From contig NZ_CP017947.1 of assembly GCF_003952665.1 (NCBI RefSeq), positions 124,001 to 188,000 on the forward strand: 64,000 bases of DNA, read 5' to 3'. Source of the stretch: Bosea sp. Tri-49 (GTDB taxonomy: Bacteria; Pseudomonadota; Alphaproteobacteria; Rhizobiales; Beijerinckiaceae). Positions within the stretch are counted from its first letter, which is position 1. Every line of letters begins with the position of its first letter. Made by a program: the position numbers and the translations under genes. Under the pieces are notes generated by a model. The model had not been told where the DNA came from. It did no database searches and saw only the letters and a program-made list of their open reading frames with translations. Shown here piece by piece: positions 25,966 to 34,346 of the stretch.

Positions 25966-26454
25966 TCACCGGCTCTCAAGTTCTCGCTCGGCCTGCCGAT
26001 CGGCAGTTGAATTCTCCGCTCCGCGGTAGCGCTCGCAAGCGCTCTCGACTTTCCTTTGTAGAATGTCCACTCCCGGGGCAGCGTACCAACGTCCGCTCCT
26101 GGCGCCTAGCCAGCGCTGCCAATGTTTGCTGTCAGTTCGCCGGATATTCGTCGTCCCCCGGTCCGGTTCCAGACGCACCAGCTCCTCAAAATCCACCGGC
26201 TTGCCCTTCGCGCGCAGCTGCTCGGCGCGCTCGCTCGCTGCGTCATACAGAGCCTTGCGGGAGGACGGCATACCCCAGCGGACCATGGCCAGCTCTGGTC
26301 CCGCTTCAGCGTTCCGAATGATCGGAGCAGGCCGGTCGGGATTAATGTTGGGCTGTGGCGGCAGGTTGGCGAAGTTAGCGCCGCCGTCGTTAAACGGCGC
26401 AAACAGCTTGCGCATCGCCTCTACGTTGCGGGTGTGGCTGTAGAGGTTGCACAT
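25966..26454 (-). pseudogene. SRAP (YedK/HMCES) protein gene, 3'-truncated
   Basis: SRAP proteins form covalent links to abasic sites in single-stranded DNA through Cys2. The N-terminus MCNLYSHTRNVEAMRKLF, with Cys2 present, and the segments LAMVRWGMPSS and GTTNIRRTDSKHWQRWLG are clear family features. After RWLG, about residue 117, the homology stops. The remaining reading frame runs into the dispersed repeat at 26061-26105 and random sequence, so the second half, with the active-site Glu and His, is missing. It is therefore a broken gene; 162 codons remain open against a usual 220-250. Confidence 0.8.
26061..26105. repeat. Dispersed GTCCGC repeat, copy 6 (at SRAP break)
   Basis: Half A GAATGTCCACTCCCGGGGCA, half B CAACGTCCGCTCCTGGCGC. 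The end of half B touches the point where SRAP homology is lost, so the repeat marks the junction of a deletion or insertion. Confidence 0.65.
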
Positions 26455-26693
26455 GCCTCGCGTCTCCGGCTCCGACGGATGAAGCTCGCCTTGACCGGCT
26501 CCCCGCCATAGAGGCAGTCGCCGACCTCCTGATTAGTCAGAAGCGAGCCGCCATGTGCGGCGACAAATGCCTCCGCCAGGGAGCGATTCTTAATGCTCGC
26601 TTGAACGAAGCCGAATTCCGGCAGGCTGTCTATTCTGAACGTCGCGCTGCGCGCGTCGAGCCACGCGAAATATTCCCGCTCGGCCGACACCAC
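26421..26693 (-). CDS. Hypothetical protein, uncertain start
   Basis: A frame with protein-like sequence (EYFAWLDARSATFRIDSLPE, then KNRSLAEAFVAAHGGSLL and VGDCLYGGEPVKASF) that ends 34 bases inside the SRAP start. The frame is open to 26783, but that part faces the ribosome site of a plus-strand gene and looks non-coding, so I take one of the GTG codons at 26690-26693 as the likely start. It is a short globular protein without membrane segments, and I do not recognise the family. Confidence 0.45.
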   Translation of the reverse strand: MVSAEREYFAWLDARSATFRIDSLPEFGFVQASIKNRSLAEAFVAAHGGSLLTNQEVGDCLYGGEPVKASFIRRSRRREACATSTATPAT

Positions 26694-26735
26694 AACCCCA
26701 GCGTGCTTGACTCCCGATGGGGACGGGAGGGGCTG

Positions 26736-26918
26736 ATGTATGAGGGGGTCGACGTTACGGGCGCTGCCGTATTGGCGACGCACGCCCAGCTCAATGCGCT
26801 GATCGCCATCTTGATCGAGAAGAACGCGCTGTCCGAGTTTGAGATGGAGCGCATGATGAAATCAGCAATCAGTGCGCTCAGCTCTGCTCCGGTCGTTCGC
26901 ACAAACGACCCCGAATGA
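26736..26918 (+). CDS. Small hypothetical protein (60 aa)
   Basis: A short gene with a strong ribosome site (GGGAGG five bases before the ATG). The product is mostly helical (THAQLNALIAILIEKNALSE, then FEMERMMKSAISAL) and soluble. It is divergent from the hypothetical gene at 26421-26693. The family is not recognised. The next 200 bases to 27120 show no gene. Confidence 0.5.
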   Translation: MYEGVDVTGAAVLATHAQLNALIAILIEKNALSEFEMERMMKSAISALSSAPVVRTNDPE

Positions 26919-27120
26919 TTAAAAAACGCGCGGAGGCTACTCGAACACGCTCGCTCGGCCATGAGGGAAACGTGAAGTCTGCGCCCATCAAGATTTAGCG
27001 CCAAAGCGGCCATATAGGACGCCGGCCTCGGTTCGCCGGCCCACAACAGGCGGCAATAATGCCTAGCGGAATTCGCCGGAACGAAGAGCTACTAAGGCGC
27101 CACGTGCCAGCTTTTCTCTG

Positions 27121-27381
27121 TTAGTCTGTAATCACCGGGAGCGCCAGCACGCGGCCTGTTACCGCCAGATGCTTGTCACCGCGGTTCAAAACCGCGACCA
27201 CGACGGACGAGCCGTCATCGCAATCGACGATCAGCCGACGACAAAACGAGATGTCATCGAATGCGGCTGTGTCGAAGTGCAGATAACCGGCTCGGTGGCC
27301 GTCGTAATCGGCGGCGAACTGGTAGGAGACCTCAGTCTTGTGCCCATCGCGCAGGTTTAGGTAGCCTTTCCCGGTAAGCAT
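27121..27381 (-). CDS. Hypothetical protein (86 aa)
   Basis: Start at 27381 with GGGAG seven bases ahead. The product, beginning MLTGKGYLNLRDGHKTEVSY, alternates polar and hydrophobic residues as in a beta-rich fold and has the stretch LIVDCDDGSSVVVAVLNRG. There is no signal peptide or membrane helix. I see no partner in operon and cannot assign a function. Confidence 0.6.
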   Translation of the reverse strand: MLTGKGYLNLRDGHKTEVSYQFAADYDGHRAGYLHFDTAAFDDISFCRRLIVDCDDGSSVVVAVLNRGDKHLAVTGRVLALPVITD

Positions 27382-27515
27382 AGCCTGTCTCCCGCCTGGC
27401 GGCGTCAACACGCGCCGCACGCGGTTATTTCCAAAAGCGGTATGGAGACAACGGCCAGCCAATGGAGCGCCGTTTCCGGCTCCTTGTCTACGTATCAGGA
27501 CGCGCCGCGTGGAGG

Positions 27516-27680
27516 TCAGGACAGCCGGAAGACGGTGACCTTGTCCGCTCCGTCGCGCGGGCCTTTGAACGACGCATGGCGCAGCTTCTCGTCATGCGTC
27601 CAACCGCGATAGGCAATCTCGGCCGCTAGCTCCGGCTTCACCCAGATCACGCCCTTACCGGCGATGCCGCGAACAAAATT
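27516..27680 (-). pseudogene. C-terminal fragment of ATP-dependent DNA ligase (LigD type)
   Basis: On the minus strand, ending at a TGA at 27516-27518, about 50 codons read RGIAGKGVIWVKPELAA, IAYRGWTHDEKLRHASFKG and KVTVFRLS. This is the oligonucleotide-binding end of the ligase domain of LigD-type DNA ligases, which seal breaks with Ku. The upstream part is absent: the frame loses homology near 27680, next to the start of the SbcD-like gene. It is a remnant, not a gene. Confidence 0.75.
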
Positions 27681-27757
27681 GCAGCGGACAATTCGCCGCC
27701 GTTCCTACCGACGGGATTCGCCTTCGCGTATGCTCGGTCAGCAAAAATTCTGACGGG

Positions 27758-29053
27758 ATGGGAGCCCGAACCGCCATTTCCAGCTTTCGCTTCGTTCACT
27801 GCGCGGACCTGCATATCGATGCGCCGCTCAAGTCCTTGGCGCTGCGAAACCCCGAGCTCGCGGATTTGGTCGCGAACGCCACCCGGAAAGCTTTTGTCGC
27901 AACCGTTGATCTCTGCCTGGACGAAAAGGTCGACGCACTCCTGATTTCGGGAGACCTCTACGACGGCGACCAGACCTCCATGAAGACGGCAGGCTTTATC
28001 GCCGCTCAGCTTCGCCGGCTCCATGATGCCGGCATCCTCACCTTCGGCATCCGCGGCAACCACGATGCGGAGTCCCGGATCACCAAAGAGCTCGTCTTTC
28101 CCGAGAGCGTGACCTTCTTCAAAGGCTCGGCTGGCGCCGTTCTCCTGCCCAGCCAACCGGGCCGTCGGGACATCGTCGTCCACGGGATCAGCTTCCCGCG
28201 GCCGCACGCTCCCGAGAGCCTGCTGCCGAAGTTCAAGCCGCCGGTCGACGGCGCGATCAATATCGGGCTGCTGCACACCAGCCTCGCCGGCGCCGAAGGC
28301 CATGATCGCTATGCGCCGTGCAGCGTCACGGAACTCGCCGCCGCCGGCTTCGAGTATTGGGCGCTCGGACACGTTCATAAGCGACAGGTTTACCTCGACA
28401 AACCTGCCATCGTGATGCCCGGCATCCCTCAGGGGCGAGACATCAACGAGAGCGGCCCCAAATCCGTCAGTCTCGTCACGATCAGCGACGACGGCGCTAT
28501 ACAGATCCAGGAGCACCGCACCAGCACGGCTCAATTCGAGCGCGTCTCGATCGATTTGTCTGGCGTCGACGACTGGTCGGACGCGATCCGAGCGGTCGGC
28601 CGCAAGTTGGCGACCGAACGGGACGCTACCGTTTCCGATCACCTGATCGCCCGCGTCATGCTCACCGGCGCAACGCCCCTGACCTGGCGACTGCGCCGAG
28701 ACACCGAGCTGCTGCTCGCCGAAGCCGAGCAGCAGGCTGCCATTGTAGGCAACACCTGGATCGAGAAGGTCAGCTCTGACTGCGCCGCATCTCACGGGGC
28801 AGCGCTCAACGCCGCCGGCGCCGTGGCGGAGTTGTCGCAGCTCATCACTGAAGACGTCCTGAAATCAGACTCCTACCGGCTTCAGGCCAGCGAGATCGTC
28901 TCGGAGCTGAGAGGAGCACTCCCCCGAGAGCTTCACAGGATGTTTGGAGAGGATAAGGCCAGCTTCGAAAAGCTTGTCGGGCAGCTGAGCAACGATGGCG
29001 CGCTCGACGTCATCGCCCATCTGCATGGAGCCGATCAGGAGCCGCGGGTCTGA
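27758..29053 (+). CDS. SbcD/Mre11-like DNA repair exonuclease
   Basis: A 431-residue metallophosphoesterase. All di-metal motifs are there: ADLHIDAP (Asp17, His19), ISGDLYDGD, RGNHDAES, LLHTS and LGHVHKRQ. A C-terminal part of about 150 residues follows and would contact its partner. It begins with MGARTAISSFRFVHCADLH; a start a few codons on is possible. The next gene (YhaN-like ATPase) begins on the last base of its stop codon. The pair corresponds to YhaO/YhaN or SbcD/SbcC, which process DNA ends. Confidence 0.92.
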   Translation: MGARTAISSFRFVHCADLHIDAPLKSLALRNPELADLVANATRKAFVATVDLCLDEKVDALLISGDLYDGDQTSMKTAGFIAAQLRRLHDAGILTFGIRGNHDAESRITKELVFPESVTFFKGSAGAVLLPSQPGRRDIVVHGISFPRPHAPESLLPKFKPPVDGAINIGLLHTSLAGAEGHDRYAPCSVTELAAAGFEYWALGHVHKRQVYLDKPAIVMPGIPQGRDINESGPKSVSLVTISDDGAIQIQEHRTSTAQFERVSIDLSGVDDWSDAIRAVGRKLATERDATVSDHLIARVMLTGATPLTWRLRRDTELLLAEAEQQAAIVGNTWIEKVSSDCAASHGAALNAAGAVAELSQLITEDVLKSDSYRLQASEIVSELRGALPRELHRMFGEDKASFEKLVGQLSNDGALDVIAHLHGADQEPRV

Positions 29054-32000
29054 TGCGGATCAGGCGTCTCGACCTCACCCGCTTCGGTCGCTTCACCGAC
29101 CATTCGCTCGACTTCGGCAGCCTTGAGGATGGCCAACCTGATTTCCACCTGATCGTCGGCGCCAATGAAGCTGGCAAGTCCACGCTTACGACCGCCATCG
29201 TCGACCTGTTCTTTGGCATCGCCCAGCGCTCGCCTTACGATTTCCTGCACGGCTACGACACCATGCAGATCGGGGCAGCGCTCGACTTGCCAAGCGGTAC
29301 GCGCGAGGTGGTGCGCGTCAAACGCGGCGCGCGACTCCGTGATGCGGCCGGCCAAGCAATCGACGAAGGCGTGCTGACGGCCGGCCTGTCTGGCATCACT
29401 CGCGAAGCCTATCGAATGATGTTCTGCCTCGATGAGGAGACGCTGCGTCTCGGCGGCGAAAGCATCCTCGCCAGCCAGGGCGAACTCGGACAACTGCTCT
29501 TCTCCGCAAGCGCCGGCCTTTCCGCCTTCGGATCGATGCTCATCGAGCTGCAGGAGACCGCCGACACCTTTCACAGGACCCGTGCGCGGTCGACCGAACT
29601 CTCGACCTTCAAAGCCAAGCTCGATGCGCTGAAAGCCAGGAAGGACGAGATCAACGTTCTCGCTTCGACCTATGCTCAGCTCGTCCAGGATCGGGACGAC
29701 GCGGCGGCAAAATACGAGACGGCGTTGACCGAGCGCAGCACGTCGAAGCTCCGTCTCGACGAGATCAATCGCCATCTCTCCGCCTTGCCGGATCTCGCAT
29801 CCATCAGAGCCATTCGCCTGGATTTATCGAGCTTGGCTGATGTGCCGCAACCGCCTGCCGCCTGGGGTGAGCGTCTGCCGGAACTCATCGCCGCAGATGG
29901 CCGCCTCAAAGCCGCATCCGAAATCGCCGCGGCGAGCGTCGAGCGGATCCGGCAGGAGCGGGACAGCATTCAGGCGGAGCAATCCATCATCGACGCGGGC
30001 TCGTCGATCGACGCCCTGCACTCCGGAGAGGCGCGCTATGTCGCTGCACTCGATATCGCGAAGCGGCAATCCGAGCTCGCCGTCATCTCCGGCAGTCTCA
30101 AAAAGGTCGCGGAGCGGCTCGACCGTCCGGAGGCGGACCCCTCGCAACTGGTTCTGCCTGCATCGCTTGTCGGAAAGCTTCGTGGCCTCATCGATCGACG
30201 ATCCGGCATCCATGAACGGCTCCAGTCCGCCACCAAAGAACACACCCGTGCCAGCGAGACGCTCGCCGCGGCAAAACAGGTCCTCGAAGGGTTCGGGTCG
30301 ACCAAGCCCGATCCGGAGTCGGCGGCGCGGCTTCAGTTCATTCTCGATCAGACCCGGGTAAGCGATCACGTCGCCCGCGAAAAAGCAGCTCGCCGTCTTG
30401 TCGCCGACCTCCAGGAGAAGCTCGCGAACCAGCTCTCACAGCTCAGCCCGTGGTCCGGTGATATCGATCAGCTCGGATTGATCCGAGTGCCCACGTCAGA
30501 GCAGATCGAAGACTGGCGCGGTCGGGCTGAAACCATCCGGCAATCCCTGGCTACGCGCCGCTCCGAAATCGAGGGCCTGACCAATGCCGCCGTCGAGCTC
30601 GCCGCGAAAATCGACTCAATCAAGACCGCGACCGGACTTGTCGATGATGCGGCCGCCCATGCCTCCCGGGCCAGGCGTGATGACGCCTGGCGCACCCATC
30701 GCCAAGCCATGGATCAGATCACGGCCGAAGCCTTCGAAAGTTCGCTGCGGCACGACGACGGGATCATCGATGCCCGGCTCAGCCAGACAAGCCAGGCTGC
30801 CGACCTCCGCCAAGCTGTCCAGGCAAGTGCGACCACCTCCGCAAAACTGAAGCGGGCCGACGAGCTCCACAGCGAGGCGCTCGATTTGAAGAGGGTGCTG
30901 CAGGGCGAGATCGGAGGTGCTCTGACCGTCATCGGATTGCCGTCAGACATGCACCTAGCCGAACTCGACCGTTGGCTGCCACGCCGCGTCTCGGCGCTCG
31001 AACTCGCCGCCGGCCTCAAGGGGGCCTCAAACGAACTCCAATCTGTCCAGGACGACGCTAAAGCCCAGATCGAGCGGCTCGCATCGGCCCTGAAGACAGC
31101 TGGGATCATGGCGGTCGACACCGCCTTCGACACCCTTCTCCTCAGCCTGCAGACGGTTGTCGATCAGCAAAAGAAGCGCCTGACGGAGTTCGCTAATGCT
31201 GAGAAGGCAGTGGACAGTCTTACGGCCGAGCTTGGCGCGCGCAAGCGCGATTTCGGCGACGCGCAGTCCATTGATGACGAATGGCAACGGGATTGGGATG
31301 CTGCCGTCGGATCCTGCTGGCTGGGTGAGGTCTCCTCCCGACCCGGACCCGACGAGATCAGCCAAATCCTTTCCCACCTTGCAGAGATCCCGCCGTTGGA
31401 GGTCGAGCGCGAAAGCCTCAGCCACCGCATCGAGGCGATGAGGCGGGATCAGGACCAGTTCGTCCAGGCGGTACAATCCATCGCCAGCACGCTCGGCCTC
31501 GCCGCAGATGACGATCCTCTCAAACTCGCCGCAAGCCTGCGCCGGCAACTCGAGCTCGCGCGCTTGAACGACGAAAAGCGTCGCGGCAAGCGGGCCGACC
31601 TCGAACAGGCCGAGACAGCGCATCGGCAAGCCATGGAGGCTGTCGCGCTTCATGAGGCTGAAGCATCCACCTTCACCTCTTTCTTCGACGTCGATTCGCT
31701 GGTCGAAGTCAGTGGCAAGATCGAGCAGGCCAATCGCCGCTCGGAGCTCGAGCGCCAGCTAAGGCTACTTGACCAGCGCGTTACCGCTGCGTGTCGGTCC
31801 GAGACGGTAGACGCCGCTGAAGCGATCCTCACCGATCTTGATCGATCACAGCTTGAAGCCGAGGCGGCCACACTCGCAGCGCGGATCGAAGGCCAGGATC
31901 GCGAAGCTCACGACCTTCATGCTCGACATATCCAGGCAGATCGCGCGCTCGCGGCGATCGGTGGCGATGATGCGGTCGCACGTCTCGACGAGGAGCGCCG

Positions 32001-32511
32001 GACATTGCTGGTCGAGCTTGAAGACAAGGCCATCCGCTTCGCTCGTCTGAAATTAGGTATCGCGGCCGCTCACCAGGCGCTTCAGATCTATCGGGATACG
32101 CACCGCACCTCGATGCTGCAGCGCGCCTCGGAAGCCTTTCGGACGATCACCAAGGGCACCTATTCGCGCCTCGCCACCCAGCCCAGTGACGACAAAGAAC
32201 TCCTGGTGGGCGTCCCGGCTGCAGGCCGATCGAAACTCGCCACGGATATGTCGACCGGCGCCCGCGCCCAGCTCTATCTCGCCCTGCGCATCGCGGGCTA
32301 TCACGAGTTCGCCAAGACCCGTCCCTCGCTGCCGTTCATCGCCGATGACATCCTCGAGACCTTCGACGATTTCCGCTCAGAGGAGGCGTGCCGTCTTCTC
32401 GCCGAGATGGCTAAGACTGGGCAGGTGATCGTGGCTACTCATCACCGCCACCTGATCGACATTGCTCGCGGGATGTGCCCCGCCATTACCGTGCACAACC
32501 TGCCCATGTGA
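29053..32511 (+). CDS. YhaN/SbcC-like AAA ATPase with long coiled coil
   Basis: A 1152-residue ATPase. Residues 1-60 carry Walker A GANEAGKS (36-43) in an Rad50-like N-lobe (LDLTRFGRFTDHSLDFG). About 150-1000 is a long helical coiled-coil region. The C-lobe has an ABC-like signature (DMSTGARAQLYLALR), Walker B LPFIADDILETFDD and the switch His in VIVATHHRHLID. It overlaps the nuclease gene by one base, so the products should form one complex acting on DNA. No zinc-hook CxxC is evident, which favours the YhaN type over true SbcC. Confidence 0.92.
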   Translation: MRIRRLDLTRFGRFTDHSLDFGSLEDGQPDFHLIVGANEAGKSTLTTAIVDLFFGIAQRSPYDFLHGYDTMQIGAALDLPSGTREVVRVKRGARLRDAAGQAIDEGVLTAGLSGITREAYRMMFCLDEETLRLGGESILASQGELGQLLFSASAGLSAFGSMLIELQETADTFHRTRARSTELSTFKAKLDALKARKDEINVLASTYAQLVQDRDDAAAKYETALTERSTSKLRLDEINRHLSALPDLASIRAIRLDLSSLADVPQPPAAWGERLPELIAADGRLKAASEIAAASVERIRQERDSIQAEQSIIDAGSSIDALHSGEARYVAALDIAKRQSELAVISGSLKKVAERLDRPEADPSQLVLPASLVGKLRGLIDRRSGIHERLQSATKEHTRASETLAAAKQVLEGFGSTKPDPESAARLQFILDQTRVSDHVAREKAARRLVADLQEKLANQLSQLSPWSGDIDQLGLIRVPTSEQIEDWRGRAETIRQSLATRRSEIEGLTNAAVELAAKIDSIKTATGLVDDAAAHASRARRDDAWRTHRQAMDQITAEAFESSLRHDDGIIDARLSQTSQAADLRQAVQASATTSAKLKRADELHSEALDLKRVLQGEIGGALTVIGLPSDMHLAELDRWLPRRVSALELAAGLKGASNELQSVQDDAKAQIERLASALKTAGIMAVDTAFDTLLLSLQTVVDQQKKRLTEFANAEKAVDSLTAELGARKRDFGDAQSIDDEWQRDWDAAVGSCWLGEVSSRPGPDEISQILSHLAEIPPLEVERESLSHRIEAMRRDQDQFVQAVQSIASTLGLAADDDPLKLAASLRRQLELARLNDEKRRGKRADLEQAETAHRQAMEAVALHEAEASTFTSFFDVDSLVEVSGKIEQANRRSELERQLRLLDQRVTAACRSETVDAAEAILTDLDRSQLEAEAATLAARIEGQDREAHDLHARHIQADRALAAIGGDDAVARLDEERRTLLVELEDKAIRFARLKLGIAAAHQALQIYRDTHRTSMLQRASEAFRTITKGTYSRLATQPSDDKELLVGVPAAGRSKLATDMSTGARAQLYLALRIAGYHEFAKTRPSLPFIADDILETFDDFRSEEACRLLAEMAKTGQVIVATHHRHLIDIARGMCPAITVHNLPM

Positions 32512-32540
32512 GACGGAGCGAACAGGAGGCGCTTCCGTAA

Positions 32541-32581
32541 ATGGCCCATTGCTGACATCGAGGGAGTCTGCTTTCGGGCAG
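32541..32581. repeat. Dispersed repeat, extended form, copy 7
   Basis: Directly after the ATPase gene: TGGCCCATTGCTGACATCG followed by GTCTGCTTTCGGGCAG. The TGGCCCATT lead recurs at 32614 and 52790, which indicates that the full element is longer than the two GTCCGC halves. Confidence 0.55.
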
Positions 32582-32610
32582 TATCCTGAGGCCCGCAACC
32601 GGGCAGCCGG

Positions 32611-32650
32611 AGTTGGCCCATTCCCGATATCCAGAATGTCCGCTTGTGGG
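32611..32650. repeat. Dispersed repeat, extended form, copy 8
   Basis: Second copy 30 bases on: TTGGCCCATTCCCGATATCC then AATGTCCGCTTGTGGG. The stretch 32512-32756 holds only these two copies. Confidence 0.55.
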
Positions 32651-32756
32651 TAGGTCAACCAGTGAAGAGCCCTGCGAGGCAGAGCCCCAAAGACGGGCTA
32701 TTCGCTCCGCACCCGGACGACGTCAACCAGCTGCGGTCCAAACGCTGTCGCTTGGC

Positions 32757-32930
32757 TCAAAAGCTGACCCTGAGCTGTGCAGTTCCCCCGATGCGGCGGG
32801 TGTTCCCGGAGAGTTCCGAATCGACGCGCATGCCGAAGCTGACGGTCTGGCTGAGCCTGGTGTCGGCGCCGGCGGCGAGCAGAGCGGCATTTCGGTCGAG
32901 CCGCGCGCCAGTCGCTCCGGCGCGGCGGCT
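32757..32930 (-). pseudogene. 3' remnant of autotransporter gene
   Basis: On the minus strand about 55 codons, from ARLDRNAALLAAGADTR to IGGTAQLRVSF and stop, repeat the last beta strands of the autotransporter that ends at 39309 (there ARADRNTALLAAGADIR and IGGTAQLRVRF). The DNA match is long and near-perfect in the middle, including an uninterrupted run of more than 40 bases. The rest of the gene is missing. The fragment lies between the repeats and the RTX gene and marks one edge of a duplicated unit. Confidence 0.85.
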
Positions 32931-32991
32931 AGAAGGGAAAAAGCCCGCCGCCACCTCAAAGGCTGGCGGCGGCCCATGTCCAGTTTGCCGC

Positions 32992-34332
32992 TCAGGCGAA
33001 GATCAGCTGATCGCCGAGCTGGGCCGCGGTGAAGTTGGTGACGATGATGCCGCCAGAGCCGCCGAGCGCGGTCGTGCTGATGACGACGCTGCTGCCGCTA
33101 TTGGTGAAGGTGAGCTGCCCGGCTCCGATGCCCTCGAAACGCAGATAGTCGAAATTGTTGGCGCTCTCGCCGAAGCCGTCGACGACGTCGAAGATCCCGG
33201 CCTCGAAATCCGCAGCGAGCGTCCAATACTGGTCATTGCCGGCGCCACCAGCGGAATAATCCTTGCCGGCCCCGGCGATGAGCTGGTCGGAGCCTTCGCC
33301 GCCGAAAAGCTGGTCGGCCCCGCCCTGGCCATAGAGCCAGTCATTACCGAGCTGGCCGTACAGGTGATTGATGTTGCCGTCGCCGATCAGGTAGTCCTGC
33401 TCGACCGACCCCGTCAGGGCCTCGACGCCTAGCAGCGTATCGCCCTGGGCATCGCCGCCGACGCCCATGCCGACATCGAGCCGCACCACGACACCATTGA
33501 GCGAGCCGTCATAGCGCGCGAAGTCGAAGCCGGACCCGCCGACAAGCCAGTCGGCGCCAGCGCCGCCGTCGAGCTGGTCGCTATCGGCTGCGCCATCGAG
33601 ATAATCCGTGCCTGCTCCGCCGAGCAGCGTGTCGATGCCGGAGCCGCCCAGGAGCGCGTCATTATCCGCACCGCCATCGAGCGTGTCGCTGCCGCGCCCG
33701 CCATCGAGATAGTCGTTGCCGGCATTGCCGACGATGGTGTCGTCGCCATCGCCGCCATCAAGCACATCCGCGCCGGTGTCGGCATCGCCGATTTCCCCGA
33801 AAGTGCTGGCCTTGCTGCTCACTTCCGGCAGGTCCGAGATGCCGTTGTTGGTGTAGTTGACCGTCTTGGCGTAGCCAGCCGGCACGGAAAACGTTCCGCC
33901 GCCGTAGATCGTGTCGTTGCCGGCGCCGCCGAAAATAGTGTCCGCCCCGGTCCCGCCTTGTAGAAAATCGTCTCCCAGCCCCCCGAAAATGGTATCATCA
34001 CCACCTTCGCCATTCACGTAGTCGAAGCCCGATTGACCAAATATCAGGTCGTTTCCAATCCCGCCGAGAATGACATCTGCCTCAACAGTCAAGCTTCCAA
34101 CGATATCACCGTCACGTCCACTTGCAGAATTATCGCCGTAGACAACATCATTGCCGCCGAAAGCAATAATATAATCCTCTTGTGACCCGCCTTCGATATA
34201 GTCAATTTTTGCACTTGCAAAAATATAGTCATCGCCATCAAAGGAAAAGATATCCGTTGCTAAGTTAGGTACGTCAAAAATTTCAGACCGACCTGCAACG
34301 CCTTGATAGATTCTCTTGTTTGAAAACGACAT
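32992..34332 (-). CDS. RTX-type calcium-binding secreted protein
   Basis: A 446-residue protein built mainly from glycine/aspartate nonapeptides (GGxGxDxhx; for instance GGIGNDLIFG, GGLGDDFLQG, GGAGNDTIYG), which fold into calcium-bound beta rolls outside the cell. Type I secretion would be expected; no HlyB/TolC genes are in the window except the HlyD-type gene near 46 kb, whose link is unproven. No enzymatic domain is visible. It begins 14 bases after the P450 stop with an AAGGATGG ribosome site, so both share a message. The first 300 bases of the gene are AT-rich (about 44% G+C), unlike the rest. Confidence 0.88.
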   Translation of the reverse strand: MSFSNKRIYQGVAGRSEIFDVPNLATDIFSFDGDDYIFASAKIDYIEGGSQEDYIIAFGGNDVVYGDNSASGRDGDIVGSLTVEADVILGGIGNDLIFGQSGFDYVNGEGGDDTIFGGLGDDFLQGGTGADTIFGGAGNDTIYGGGTFSVPAGYAKTVNYTNNGISDLPEVSSKASTFGEIGDADTGADVLDGGDGDDTIVGNAGNDYLDGGRGSDTLDGGADNDALLGGSGIDTLLGGAGTDYLDGAADSDQLDGGAGADWLVGGSGFDFARYDGSLNGVVVRLDVGMGVGGDAQGDTLLGVEALTGSVEQDYLIGDGNINHLYGQLGNDWLYGQGGADQLFGGEGSDQLIAGAGKDYSAGGAGNDQYWTLAADFEAGIFDVVDGFGESANNFDYLRFEGIGAGQLTFTNSGSSVVISTTALGGSGGIIVTNFTAAQLGDQLIFA

Positions 34333-34346
34333 TAAACCATCCTTAT

